From positions 1-48,651 of the forward strand of contig ONPN01000050.1 of the NCBI GenBank assembly GCA_900319695.1: a stretch of 48,651 bases of DNA, given 5' to 3'. Within the stretch, counting starts at the first letter, position 1, and each line of letters starts with the position of its first letter. The notes beneath the pieces were generated by a model. That model did no database searches and was not told the origin of the DNA. It saw nothing but the letters and a program-made list of their open reading frames with translations. Origin of the DNA: an uncultured Eubacteriales bacterium (lineage in GTDB: Bacteria > Bacillota > Clostridia > Oscillospirales > Oscillospiraceae). Position numbers and translations under genes: made by a program. Positions 7,523 through 15,606 of this stretch are shown here, piece by piece.

Positions 7523-8215
7523 ATGAATCTCAACAAAATCTCCGTGCGCGAGGAGTTCGTGCGCGCGATTGAGAATAAAATTCTGTCCGGCGAACTGAAA
7601 ATCGGCGACCGTCTTCCGAGTGCGCGGGAGCTGTGCACGCTGATGGGCGTGAGTCTCACCTCTGTCAGCACCGGTATCACGGAGCTTGCCAACAAGGGCT
7701 TTCTGGCGGTCAAGCCCCGCCATGGGGTCTATGTAAAAGATTACCGCAAGGAAGCCACTCCGGAGACCTTTTTTGCCATTCTGCGCTACAACGGCGGAAA
7801 CCTGAACGCCCATGAGATTCGTTCCTTCACCGAGACCCGCATTGCCGCCGATCCGCTGGTGGCAAGGCTTGTGGCGGAGCGGGCCAGTGACGCGGAGCTT
7901 GCGGAGCTCCGCACCCTCGCCGGACGCTTTGCCGTGTGTAAAGAGCTCCCGGATGCCTGCGAGGCCATCACCGCGTTTTGCTATCGGCTGTATCAGCTCA
8001 GTGACAACTCCATTTTTGCCATGCTTTACAAGACAACGATGGAGGCCCAGAAGGGCATGTACGCCCTGTATTTTAAGAAAAACGGCCTGCGCACTGTGAA
8101 AGAGACCATGTCCTCCGTTGCCGAAGCCATGGTCGGGCGTGACTGGGAGACGGCCGGGAAGCTGCTGCTCAGCTCTGTGGAGAGCGTCATCTCCGGGGAA
8201 AGCTCTTTGATCTGA
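7523..8215 (+). CDS. GntR-family regulator, FadR/FCD subfamily
   Basis: A 230-residue regulator. The N-terminal winged HTH (about 8-75) shows the GntR pattern ILSGELKIGDRLPSARELC and a wing GFLAVKPRHGVYV. The C-terminal helical domain (about 95-225, with VARLVAERASDAELAELR) resembles FCD effector domains. TAGGAG lies about 8 nt before the ATG. The palindrome across its promoter suggests autorepression. The upstream EFR1 gene is the nearest candidate target, but that gene has an independent consensus promoter without the same site. The effector is unknown. Confidence 0.88.
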   Translation: MNLNKISVREEFVRAIENKILSGELKIGDRLPSARELCTLMGVSLTSVSTGITELANKGFLAVKPRHGVYVKDYRKEATPETFFAILRYNGGNLNAHEIRSFTETRIAADPLVARLVAERASDAELAELRTLAGRFAVCKELPDACEAITAFCYRLYQLSDNSIFAMLYKTTMEAQKGMYALYFKKNGLRTVKETMSSVAEAMVGRDWETAGKLLLSSVESVISGESSLI

Positions 8216-8270
8216 TTTTCTCTCTGGTGCTTTGTAAAACGATATTGCAAGAACAGAACTTGGGCTGTAG

Positions 8271-8294
8271 ATTGCCGCACTCGCGGCATTTTAG
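8271..8294 (+). terminator. Terminator after the GntR gene
   Basis: Short hairpin TGCCGC (8273-8278)-ACTC-GCGGCA (8283-8288) followed by TTTTAG. It overlaps the stop of the minus-strand HATPase remnant. Confidence 0.55.
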
Positions 8295-8578
8295 AACACA
8301 TTTCGGATGGTCAGCAGCATATTCTGACCGTCCCGATTCTCATAATGCACATCGTCCATTGACTTTTTCAGCATATAGATGCCGAGGCCGCCGATCGGGC
8401 GCTTTTTCAACGGCAGTCTTGTATTCGGATCGCATCCTGCCAGCGGATCAAAGGGCTTTCCCCGGTCGGAAAGCATAATAATCAAAGTCTTTGGGTCCTC
8501 CTGTATGTCGATTTGAATACATATCTGACCGCTTTCCGCGCCGTAGGCATATTTTGCGATCCGGACGGCTCCTGCATC
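8291..8578 (-). pseudogene. Truncated anti-sigma factor-type HATPase (RsbW/SpoIIAB-like)
   Basis: The C-terminal half of a small GHKL ATPase: RIAKYAYGAESG, then the nucleotide-box segment LIIMLSDRGKPFDPL, GGLGIYMLKKSMDDVHY and NMLLTIRNVF, as in anti-sigma serine kinases. The open frame runs right into the end of the PHP gene (stop at 8583). The sequence that should hold the N-box Glu and Asn is replaced (ENDAGAVR), and the N-terminal 50 or so residues are absent. No start codon with a Shine-Dalgarno is evident. A kinase of this type normally pairs with a STAS antagonist, and one lies 1 kb upstream on the same strand. A deletion ending at the PHP gene is the likely cause. Confidence 0.7.
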
Positions 8579-8582
8579 GTTT

Positions 8583-9491
8583 TCATTTCTCCGGATATAT
8601 GCTCGACGGTCTCAGCAGCATGTCCGGCAGCTTCGGGTCTGCCCGCTCCAGAAACCGCACCATGCCTTCGGGCACGGGTATACTGTATTCCATGCCGGTA
8701 TCGCCGAGGGCGATCAGCTTATTCGTTCCGTGATAATCGCTGCCCGCCGTCACATAGAGCTCATAGCGCTCCGCGCATTTCAGCATCTCCCTTTTCAGCT
8801 TTGGAGAGAAGCCCGAGTAAAACGCCTCGACCCCCTGCAGGCCGAATCCGATCAGTCGCTTCAGGCGTTCATCCATCTCCTCGCCGACAATCAGCTCATC
8901 TCCGCTGCCGAAGCACGGATGCGCCAGCACCGGGACGCCGCCGCTTTTCAGGATGCCGCTGATGGCCTGCTCCGGGCGTACAAACTCGTTTTTAAAATGC
9001 TTTTGGTCGATAAATTGTCGGATCGCTTTCTCTTTGGTTTCCGCGTATCCGTACTTCACCATCAGATTGCCGATATGCGGCTTGCCTGGGTTGTCCAATG
9101 CCAGGAGCGTCTGTATCTCCTCCTCCGGAAAGCGGAAGCCAAATTCATCCCGAATGAAATCCAGCCTCTCCCGTACCTTTTTCATGCGCAGACTGTGTCC
9201 CAGAGCGACAAGCTCCCGCATGGCCGGCGCGTCGGGATCATAGGCATAGCCGAGGATATGATACTTTCCCTGCTCGTCTTTGCAGGAAAACTCCGCCCCG
9301 TTCAGAAAAGCCGGATCGCCCTCACGCAGAAGCCCGCGCACGATGCGGCAGCCCTTCACCGCGTCGTGATCGCTCACCGCGAACAGCGAAAGCCCGGTAT
9401 GTTTCACCGCTTTCAGAAGCTCCTCCGGCGAATCGCTTCCGTCGGAAACCGTGGTATGTATATGCAAATCAATTATCTTTTTTAAAAACAT
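8583..9491 (-). CDS. PHP-domain phosphoesterase
   Basis: A 302-residue PHP metal-dependent phosphoesterase (relatives include YciV/TrpH-type RNA/nucleotide phosphatases). Metal-binding motifs are visible: DLHIHTTVSDGSDSPEEL at residues 8-25, VSDHDAV, LNGAEFSC, LAHPCFG and GSDYHG. The ATG at 9489-9491 is chosen because GGGAG precedes it by about 8 nt and the motif HxH then lies at the usual distance from Met1. The last residues (SSIYPEK) abut the HATPase remnant and may have been altered by the same rearrangement. The substrate is uncertain. Confidence 0.85.
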   Translation of the reverse strand: MFLKKIIDLHIHTTVSDGSDSPEELLKAVKHTGLSLFAVSDHDAVKGCRIVRGLLREGDPAFLNGAEFSCKDEQGKYHILGYAYDPDAPAMRELVALGHSLRMKKVRERLDFIRDEFGFRFPEEEIQTLLALDNPGKPHIGNLMVKYGYAETKEKAIRQFIDQKHFKNEFVRPEQAISGILKSGGVPVLAHPCFGSGDELIVGEEMDERLKRLIGFGLQGVEAFYSGFSPKLKREMLKCAERYELYVTAGSDYHGTNKLIALGDTGMEYSIPVPEGMVRFLERADPKLPDMLLRPSSIYPEK

Positions 9492-9540
9492 GGACTGTCT
9501 CCCGCGCCCCATACCGCTCACTTTTCTGCACAGAGAGCAT

Positions 9541-9588
9541 ACAGGGCAAACGCCCGGCCTGACTGTGCGTCAGGAAGGACGCCCCTGT
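9541..9588. repeat. Branched inverted repeat between STAS and PHP genes
   Basis: Outer arms ACAGGG (9541-9546) and CCCTGT (9583-9588) enclose CCTGAC (9559-9564)/GTCAGG (9569-9574). It could slow or terminate the minus-strand transcript between the two genes; no T-run follows. Confidence 0.35.
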
Positions 9589-9613
9589 CTCAGTCAAGCG
9601 TTGATGTTCTATC

Positions 9614-9913
9614 TCACTCGATGGTCAGAATGTCGCTGAAGCCGGTCACATCAAAAATCTCCCGGACGGTGTCGTTGACGTGGATGAGCTTCATCTCACC
9701 CTGCTTGTTCATGATCTTCTGGGCCGAGAGCAAGACACGCAGGCCGGCGGAGGAGATATACTCCAGCTTTTCCAGGTCCAGAACAAGGGCACCGACGCCG
9801 GGCAGCGCGTCTTTCAGTTCCCCCTCAAGCCGAGGCGCGGTGGTGGTGTCCAGACGGCCGGACAGCTCTACGGTAAGCGTCGTATTCTCCAGTTTTTTGT
9901 TGATGTTCAGCAT
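9614..9913 (-). CDS. STAS-domain anti-sigma factor antagonist (RsbV/SpoIIAA-like)
   Basis: A 99-residue single-domain STAS protein with the family core ALVLDLEKLEYISSAGLRVL (residues 42-61). Ser54-Ser55 mark the site phosphorylated by an anti-sigma kinase in this family. AAAAGGAG lies 8-9 nt before the ATG. Its own sigma-A promoter is at 9978-10006. The partner kinase that normally follows is only a remnant here (8291-8578), so this antagonist either uses a kinase encoded elsewhere or is losing its role. The SpoIIE-type phosphatase at 25784-27046 is a candidate to dephosphorylate it (inference). Confidence 0.85.
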   Translation of the reverse strand: MLNINKKLENTTLTVELSGRLDTTTAPRLEGELKDALPGVGALVLDLEKLEYISSAGLRVLLSAQKIMNKQGEMKLIHVNDTVREIFDVTGFSDILTIE

Positions 9914-9977
9914 GATCCGTTCTCCTTTTCAGATTGATCCGGTGTTGTCACTTGCGGCGATTTCATTTCGATAAGCG

Positions 9978-10006
9978 ATGATACAGCCAACTTGCACATT
10001 TGTCAA
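9978..10006 (-). promoter_or_regulatory. Promoter of the STAS gene
   Basis: On the minus strand: TTGACA (10006-10001), 17-nt spacer, TATCAT (9983-9978). It is back to back with the HAD phosphatase promoter at 10036. Confidence 0.65.
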
Positions 10007-10035
10007 TCTTGTTCTGCCGGATTGCGGCAATGTCC

Positions 10036-10065
10036 TTGACAGCGACGCACACTTGCGGATACAAT
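10036..10065 (+). promoter_or_regulatory. Promoter of the exported HAD phosphatase
   Basis: TTGACA (10036-10041), 18-nt spacer, TACAAT (10060-10065). The leader to the ATG at 10162 is about 90 nt. Confidence 0.65.
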
Positions 10066-10161
10066 GACATTCACGGGCCTTATCCACTTTTGTGAGCATG
10101 GGACATGTTTGTAAGAAGCCCGGAAAACGCGGATATCAAAACTGTCTTAAGGAGAACAAAC

Positions 10162-11601
10162 ATGAAAAAGTACCTTTCCTTTTGCCTGGCGCTGCTTATG
10201 GCGCTGGGCCTCTGTCTCTGCGGCGGCAGCACAGCCTTCGCGGAGGAGGCGTATGCGTACGAAGAAGTTTTCGCCGACTGGAACGACGGCGCACCCGCGC
10301 TCGGTGCGCTGATCGACTATGTTGAGGCCGTGACGGACGTAGCCTCGCCGGACTATATTCCGCCTGCCGACCGCATCGCCGTCTTCGATATGGACGGCAC
10401 CCTCTGTGCTGAGCTCTGCCCGACCTATCTGGAGTATTATCTGCTGGCCTGGCGCATCCTCAAGGACCCCACCTATACGCCGGACGCCGAGATGCTGGCG
10501 TTTGGGCGCATGCTGCGGGATCATGCGATGGACAAGTCCTTTCCCGACCATATGGACATGCTTCACGCCACTCACGCCGCCAAAGCCTACGCCGGGATGA
10601 CGCTGAAAGAGTTTGCCGATTTTGTGACCGGCTGCCTGCTGCGCGATGCGGACGGCTTTGAGGGCATGCCCTGGGCGCTGGCCTTCTACACCCCCATGAT
10701 TGAGGTCGTGGACTATCTGCAGGACAACGACTTTAAGGTCTATATCTGCTCCGGCAGCGACCGTTTCATCTGCCGCACCTTCGTCGAGGGTATCCTGGAC
10801 ATCCCCTATGAAAACATCATCGGCATGGATGTGGAGCTTGAGGCAAGCGGCCAGCAGGGTGAGGACGGTCTGGAATACGTCTTCAAGGCCGGGGACGATA
10901 TTATCCGCACGGACAGGCTGCTCATCAAGAACCTGAAAATGAACAAGGTCAAGCAGATCGTTCAGGAGATCGGCCGCAAGCCTGTGCTCTCCTTCGGCAA
11001 CAGCAGCGGCGATGTGAGCATGCACATGTACACCATCAGCGGCAATCCCTACCGCAGCGCGGCCTTCATGCTGGTGGCGGACGACGACGCGCGCGACTAC
11101 GGCGATCCCGTGAAGACCGAGTCCCTGAAGCAGAAATGGGCGGACAGCGGTTTCAACGTGATCTCCATGCGCGACGACTTCCGCACCATCTACGGCGACG
11201 GGGTGGTCAAGACCGGCGTCTTCCACTGGCTGGAGGACCTGGCGGAGGATCGCAGCGCCGTCCCGTCCGAGCCTGAGACGAACAGCGGCACGCAGTATAT
11301 CCTCTACCTCGGCACAAATGACAAGGACACCAACAAGCCTGTCTTCACCCAGGCCGAGGCCCAGGCAAAGGCCAAGGAGATCCTGATCCGGCACTTCGGC
11401 GGCTACACGCTGCAGGAGGCAAACGGCGGCTGGATGGACGGCGACACGCTCTACCAGGAGTATACGCTGGTGATCTATCTGAGCGACACGAACGAGGAGG
11501 CCGTACATGCTGCGGCGGACGAGCTGGTCGAGACCTTCCACCAGAACTCTGTCCTGATCGAAGCCATCCCCACGCAGGCCGAGTTCTACGCTGGCGCGTA
11601 A
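10162..11601 (+). CDS. Exported HAD-superfamily phosphatase with C-terminal DUF3574-like domain
   Basis: A 479-residue secreted protein. The signal peptide (1-29) has a hydrophobic core LSFCLALLMALGLCLCGG and a plausible cleavage after STAFA. The HAD catalytic motif DMDGT lies near residue 76, with later motifs CSGSDRF and SFGNSSGDVSM, giving a phosphoserine-phosphatase-like order with a large cap. After a Ser/Pro-rich linker (about 365-375) the last 100 residues (YILYLGTNDKD..., FGGYTLQEANGGW, YTLVIYLSD) resemble DUF3574, an uncharacterised small domain. AAGGAG precedes the ATG at 10162; longer frames from 10105 lack support. It acts outside the membrane; the substrate is unknown. Confidence 0.8.
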   Translation: MKKYLSFCLALLMALGLCLCGGSTAFAEEAYAYEEVFADWNDGAPALGALIDYVEAVTDVASPDYIPPADRIAVFDMDGTLCAELCPTYLEYYLLAWRILKDPTYTPDAEMLAFGRMLRDHAMDKSFPDHMDMLHATHAAKAYAGMTLKEFADFVTGCLLRDADGFEGMPWALAFYTPMIEVVDYLQDNDFKVYICSGSDRFICRTFVEGILDIPYENIIGMDVELEASGQQGEDGLEYVFKAGDDIIRTDRLLIKNLKMNKVKQIVQEIGRKPVLSFGNSSGDVSMHMYTISGNPYRSAAFMLVADDDARDYGDPVKTESLKQKWADSGFNVISMRDDFRTIYGDGVVKTGVFHWLEDLAEDRSAVPSEPETNSGTQYILYLGTNDKDTNKPVFTQAEAQAKAKEILIRHFGGYTLQEANGGWMDGDTLYQEYTLVIYLSDTNEEAVHAAADELVETFHQNSVLIEAIPTQAEFYAGA

Positions 11602-11620
11602 CAAGCCATCTATCTAAAAC

Positions 11621-11650
11621 AGCGGGAGCCCTTTCTATTGGGCTCTCGCT
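11621..11650 (+). terminator. Hairpin after the HAD phosphatase gene
   Basis: AGCGGGAGCCC (11621-11631) pairs with GGGCTCTCGCT (11640-11650) with one mismatch and an 8-nt loop. No T-run follows. A TATACT box at 11655-11660 just after it may start the helicase transcript, with a weak -35 TTTCTA 17 nt upstream. Confidence 0.5.
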
Positions 11651-11692
11651 GTGCTATACTGTGGATAAACAGTTCGACGATGAGGTGATCCC

Positions 11693-13843
11693 ATGGACGA
11701 CTCCCTTCTCAATCCCGCCCAGCTTGAGGCCGTCACAACGACCGAGGGCTTCGTGCGCGTCATCGCCGGGGCGGGCTCCGGCAAGACCCGCGCCCTGACG
11801 CGGCGCTTCGCCTTTCTGGTAAACGAACTCGGCATCCTGCCGGGGAACATTCTCTGCGTCACCTTCACCAACAAGGCGGCCAATGAGATGCGCCGCCGCA
11901 TCCACTCCCTCACCGGCGACAACGACACGGGCTATATCAACACCTTCCACGGCTTCTGCGTGTCGGTTTTGCAGGAGGACAGCTTTGCCGTCTCGTTCCC
12001 GAAGAGCTTTCTGGTGCTGGACAATTCCGATATTGACGACATGCTCCGTATCATCTACGACGAGCGGGGGCTTACCCTGCGGGACATGACCTTCGCCCAG
12101 GCCCGGGATATGATCGAGATTCAAAAGCTCTTCAAAAAGCCCGAATACTATCTTGACCTCATTGGCCTCTCCCTCGAGGCCCTGCGCGAGAAATATGAGA
12201 AGGCCGAGGGCGTGAAGGACGTGATCTTCTACGGCTATCTCTACCAGGCGAAAAAGTGCTTCGGTCTGGACTACAACGACCTCATCAAATTCACGCTCTA
12301 CATTTTCCGCGAAAATGCCGACATCCGCCTCAAGTGGCAAAAGCGCCTCGAGTACATCATGATCGACGAGTTTCAGGACATCGACATGCTCCAGTATGAG
12401 CTGATGGAGGCCCTGTGCGGCTACCACAAAAACCTCTTTATCGTCGGCGATCCGGACCAGACCATCTACACCTGGCGCGGCGCGGACGTGAAGTATCTGC
12501 TGGACTTTGACCGGGGTCACCCCGGGACGAAGACGATCATGATGATGCAGAACTACCGCTCCACCCCGCAGATCATCAGCGCCGCCAACAGCCTCATTGA
12601 CAAAAACCGCGCCCGCATCAAAAAGGACCTGATCCCCGTCCTCCCCGACGGCGAGAGCGTCCTGTGCCACCACGCCAAAAACGCGGAGGCGGAAGCCGAG
12701 TGGATCGCGTACCGGGCCCATGAGCTCCACGATCGGGGCGTCTCCTACCGCGACATGGCGGTGCTCTACCGTGCGCACCACGTCACCCGCAGCCTTGAGG
12801 AGGTCTTCCGCAGGCGTGAGCTGCCGTACGCCATCTACAGCGGCGTCCAGTTTTTCGGCCGCGCAGAGATCAAGGACGCGCTGAGCTATCTACGCATGGC
12901 GGCCTATAAGGACGATCTCTCCTTCCGCCGCGTGGCGAACGTCCCGAAGCGCAACCTCGGCGAGCGGCGCATGCGCTTTCTTGAGGACTATGCCGCCCGC
13001 GAGAGCTGCACCCTGTACGACGCCCTGCGCCGGAACCTTGAGGGAGAGCTTTTCAAAGGCACGAAGGCCGCGAAATTTGTCCGCCTCATTGAGGACTTCT
13101 CCGCCTCCTGCGCCGAGCGGCCCGTGTCGGAGCTGCTGGCCGACATTCTGGATAAGAGCGGCTATGAGGCCATGCTGCGCACCGAGGGCAGTCAGGAGCG
13201 TCTGGACAACCTCGCCGAGCTCAAGCAGTCCGTCTATGAGTATGAGACGAGCTGCGGCGAGGAGGCCACGCTCGTCCACTACCTCGCCCACGTCGCCCTC
13301 TTCACGAACGCCGACGCCGAGACGGAGGGCGAGCGCGTCAAGCTCATGACCGTGCACGCGGCCAAGGGCCTGGAATTTCCCTGTGTCTTCCTCTGCGGGA
13401 TGAACGAGGGCACCTTCCCTACCCGCCGCACCGGCACCCTCCCCGCCATGGAGGAGGAGCGGCGGCTGGCCTTTGTCGCCATGACGAGGGCGGAAAAGCG
13501 CCTCTTTCTCTCCGAGGCCGAGGGGCGGGATCTGGACGGCTCGCCCCGCTATCCCTCGCGCTTTCTGCTGGATATTGACCCCGCCCTGCTCAGCTATGAC
13601 GGGACGCCGCGCGAGGATCTGATCAGCGACGCGCGCGGCTATATCGCGGCGAACGAAAACCGCCTCTCGGCCGGCGAGTTTCAGCCCTTCCCCGTCGGCC
13701 AGCGGGTCAGTCACGCGATACTTGGCCCCGGCACCGTGGTGGAGATCGACGCCGACAAGGGCGCGCACCTCGTCAAATTTGACGCGATGCCCACGCCCCG
13801 CGCCATCTCCTTCCGCGCAAAGCTGGAGAAGAGCGAGGAATAA
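11693..13843 (+). CDS. UvrD/PcrA-family 3'-5' DNA helicase
   Basis: A 716-residue superfamily-1 helicase. Motif order is complete: Q-motif region LLNPAQLEAV, Walker A GAGSGKT (about 24-30), TFTNKAANEMRRR, Walker B MIDEFQDID, motif III GDPDQTIYTWRGA, motif IV QNYRSTPQI, motif V LMTVHAAKGLEFPCVFL and motif VI VAMTRAEKRL. The C-terminal tail (GPGTVVEIDADKG) resembles the PcrA/UvrD tudor-like module. It acts in repair or unwinding ahead of replication; it is shorter than some UvrD proteins but intact. The start has GAGGTGAT upstream. It could be the housekeeping pcrA or a second paralogue. Confidence 0.9.
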   Translation: MDDSLLNPAQLEAVTTTEGFVRVIAGAGSGKTRALTRRFAFLVNELGILPGNILCVTFTNKAANEMRRRIHSLTGDNDTGYINTFHGFCVSVLQEDSFAVSFPKSFLVLDNSDIDDMLRIIYDERGLTLRDMTFAQARDMIEIQKLFKKPEYYLDLIGLSLEALREKYEKAEGVKDVIFYGYLYQAKKCFGLDYNDLIKFTLYIFRENADIRLKWQKRLEYIMIDEFQDIDMLQYELMEALCGYHKNLFIVGDPDQTIYTWRGADVKYLLDFDRGHPGTKTIMMMQNYRSTPQIISAANSLIDKNRARIKKDLIPVLPDGESVLCHHAKNAEAEAEWIAYRAHELHDRGVSYRDMAVLYRAHHVTRSLEEVFRRRELPYAIYSGVQFFGRAEIKDALSYLRMAAYKDDLSFRRVANVPKRNLGERRMRFLEDYAARESCTLYDALRRNLEGELFKGTKAAKFVRLIEDFSASCAERPVSELLADILDKSGYEAMLRTEGSQERLDNLAELKQSVYEYETSCGEEATLVHYLAHVALFTNADAETEGERVKLMTVHAAKGLEFPCVFLCGMNEGTFPTRRTGTLPAMEEERRLAFVAMTRAEKRLFLSEAEGRDLDGSPRYPSRFLLDIDPALLSYDGTPREDLISDARGYIAANENRLSAGEFQPFPVGQRVSHAILGPGTVVEIDADKGAHLVKFDAMPTPRAISFRAKLEKSEE

Positions 13844-13856
13844 AGAATAGATGTAT

Positions 13857-13900
13857 AAAGGACAGGAGATCGCTTTACGCAGTCCCCTGTCCCCTTTTTT
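13857..13900 (+). terminator. Terminator between helicase and DUF362 genes
   Basis: GGACAGG (13860-13866) pairs with CCTGTCC (13886-13892), followed by CCTTTTTT. It overlaps the last bases of the convergent DUF362 gene. Confidence 0.7.
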
Positions 13901-15017
13901 AAATTTTGATCAGCTCGTAGTCCCTTGAGCCGAGGCCGATCTCCTCGGCGTGGATGAGGCCGGGCTCCCACTCGGCGTCCGGGTGGTTGAGATGGAAGTA
14001 CTCGTGATTCGGGTCCTCGTCCCAGAAGGACTTGATGTGCCTGTCCAGGCGGCTGCCCTCGATGACGGGCATCTTGTTGCAAAGATCGACGCAGGCCTGA
14101 TCCAGGGCCACGGGGTCGAAGGAGGCGAGCATGCCAATGTCCGGGATGATGGGCACATCGTTTTCGGCATGGCAGTCGCAGAAGGGCGACACGTCGCAGA
14201 TCAGGGAGATGTGGAAGTTCGGGCGATCCTTCACCACGGCGTAGGCGTATTCGGAGATTTTGCAGGAGAGAATGCCGGCGGAGTGCTCCACGCTCGGCTC
14301 GATGGCGTCCTTCGGACATACCGCGAGACAGCGCCCGCAGCCGACGCACTTGTTGTGGTCGATGCTGGCCTTGCCGCCAACCACGCGCGGGCCATCGTGG
14401 GCGCAGATGCGCACGCAGGAGCCGCAGCCGATGCAGAGCTCGGACTCGACCACGGGCTTGCCCTCCCAGTGCTGCTCCATCTTGCCGGAGCGCGAGCCGC
14501 TGCCCATGCCGAGATTCTTGAGCGCGCCGCCGAAGCCCGCTTCCTCATGGCCCTTGAAGTGGCTCAGGGAGATGATGATGTCGGCGTCCATGATGGCCTG
14601 GCCGATCTTGGCCTCCTTGACAAGCGGCAGATTGATGGGCACCAGGGCCTCGTCGGTACCCTTGAGGCCGTCCGCGATAATGACGTGACAGCCGGTCTGC
14701 AGGGGTGAAAAGCCGTTTAGGTAGGCGGTATCCATGTGGTCAAGGGCGTTCTTGCGGCTTCCGACATAGAGGGTGTTGCAGTCGGTCAGAAACGCCTTGC
14801 CGCCGAGCTCCTTGACATAGTCCACGACGACCTTGGCGTACTGCGGCCGCAGATACGCGAGGTTGCCGAGCTCGCCGAAGTGGATCTTGATGGCGGCGTA
14901 GCGGTCGGTAAAGTCGATGCTTTCAAAGCCCGCCTTTTTCAGCAGACGGTGCAGCTTCTGGGGCAGCGTCTCGTTGGTGACGTGAAAATCGGTGAAGTAT
15001 ACGGGGGATTTTGCCAT
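13899..15017 (-). CDS. DUF362 protein with two 4Fe-4S clusters
   Basis: A 372-residue DUF362-family iron-sulfur protein. The N-terminal DUF362 region (residues 1-180; KIHFGELGNLAYLRP, DADIIISLSHFKGHEEAGFG) is followed by a ferredoxin insert with CIGCGSCVRICAHDG and CVGCGRCLAVCPKDAI, then the rest of DUF362 (CDVSPFCDCH, GMLASFDPVALDQACVDL). The ATG at 15015-15017 is preceded by AAAGGAG; an open extension further upstream is not needed. Family function is unsettled; a redox or cofactor-handling role in anaerobes is likely. It is transcribed alone from 15094-15122. Confidence 0.88.
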   Translation of the reverse strand: MAKSPVYFTDFHVTNETLPQKLHRLLKKAGFESIDFTDRYAAIKIHFGELGNLAYLRPQYAKVVVDYVKELGGKAFLTDCNTLYVGSRKNALDHMDTAYLNGFSPLQTGCHVIIADGLKGTDEALVPINLPLVKEAKIGQAIMDADIIISLSHFKGHEEAGFGGALKNLGMGSGSRSGKMEQHWEGKPVVESELCIGCGSCVRICAHDGPRVVGGKASIDHNKCVGCGRCLAVCPKDAIEPSVEHSAGILSCKISEYAYAVVKDRPNFHISLICDVSPFCDCHAENDVPIIPDIGMLASFDPVALDQACVDLCNKMPVIEGSRLDRHIKSFWDEDPNHEYFHLNHPDAEWEPGLIHAEEIGLGSRDYELIKI

Positions 15018-15093
15018 GTTGTCAGCTCCTTTAAGATAATGGTTACAGCCCGTCGCCGGGTCCTCTCTCCTGCTTCTTTCGTACATTGTTTCT

Positions 15094-15122
15094 ATTATGA
15101 CAAAGAAGCCCCCGCATTGCAA
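15094..15122 (-). promoter_or_regulatory. Promoter of the DUF362 gene
   Basis: On the minus strand: TTGCAA (15122-15117), 17-nt spacer, CATAAT (15099-15094). It abuts the integrase remnant. Confidence 0.6.
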
Positions 15123-15146
15123 GGGCCGCTTATGAATAAACAATGA

Positions 15147-15410
15147 ACTATTTGCGGATCGCCGGTGCGCGGGTTCGTCAGCGGCCCGGTGTTCGTCACC
15201 CGCACGGGAAAGCCGCTCAACCGCTCCAACGTCTGGAAGATGCTCAAGCGCCTCGCAAGCGCGGCAAAGGTACTGGCAAAGAAGGTCTTTCCCCACAACC
15301 TGCGGCACCTCTTCGCCCGGACGCATTACGCGAAATTCAACGACATCGCGCGCCTCCCGGACATCCTCGGCCACAGCAGCATGGACACCACCCGGATTTA
15401 TACGGCCTGA
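15147..15410 (+). pseudogene. Tyrosine recombinase/integrase remnant (C-terminal catalytic part)
   Basis: An open frame with no credible start (TGA at 15144-15146) encodes the tail of a phage-type integrase: GPVFVTRTGKPLNRSNVWKM, box II FPHNLRHLFAR and LGHSSMDTTRIYT with the catalytic Tyr. The N-terminal DNA-binding domains and the first catalytic Arg are absent, and the protein stops immediately after the Tyr, whereas relatives continue. It is a relic of an integrative element. No excisionase, relaxase or att repeats were seen nearby. Confidence 0.8.
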
Positions 15411-15460
15411 AGCGGAAAAGAAGAGAGGCGGCAGCCAGGGCGGCGACGTTGTGTTCTACA

Positions 15461-15493
15461 GCGGCGGCTTCGTATACTCTGCGAAGCCGCCGC
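15461..15493 (+). terminator. Perfect GC-rich hairpin after the integrase remnant
   Basis: GCGGCGGCTTCG (15461-15472) and CGAAGCCGCCGC (15482-15493) are perfect 12-bp arms with a 9-nt loop TATACTCTG. The T-run after it is weak (GTTCTGTTT). It may be the old terminator of the integrated element. Confidence 0.6.
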
Positions 15494-15546
15494 ACGTTCT
15501 GTTTGACAGCCTGTGCAAGCGGGGGCTGCAAAGCGCGGATAAGCAC

Positions 15547-15575
15547 TTGACGCGCCGGGGAAATCGGGATAAAAT
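15547..15575 (+). promoter_or_regulatory. Promoter of the xpaC-telA operon
   Basis: TTGACG (15547-15552), 17-nt spacer, TAAAAT (15570-15575), about 30 nt before the xpaC start. Confidence 0.65.
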
Positions 15576-15606
15576 ATAATGAAAAGTTTTAAGGATCGGG
15601 GGCGAT

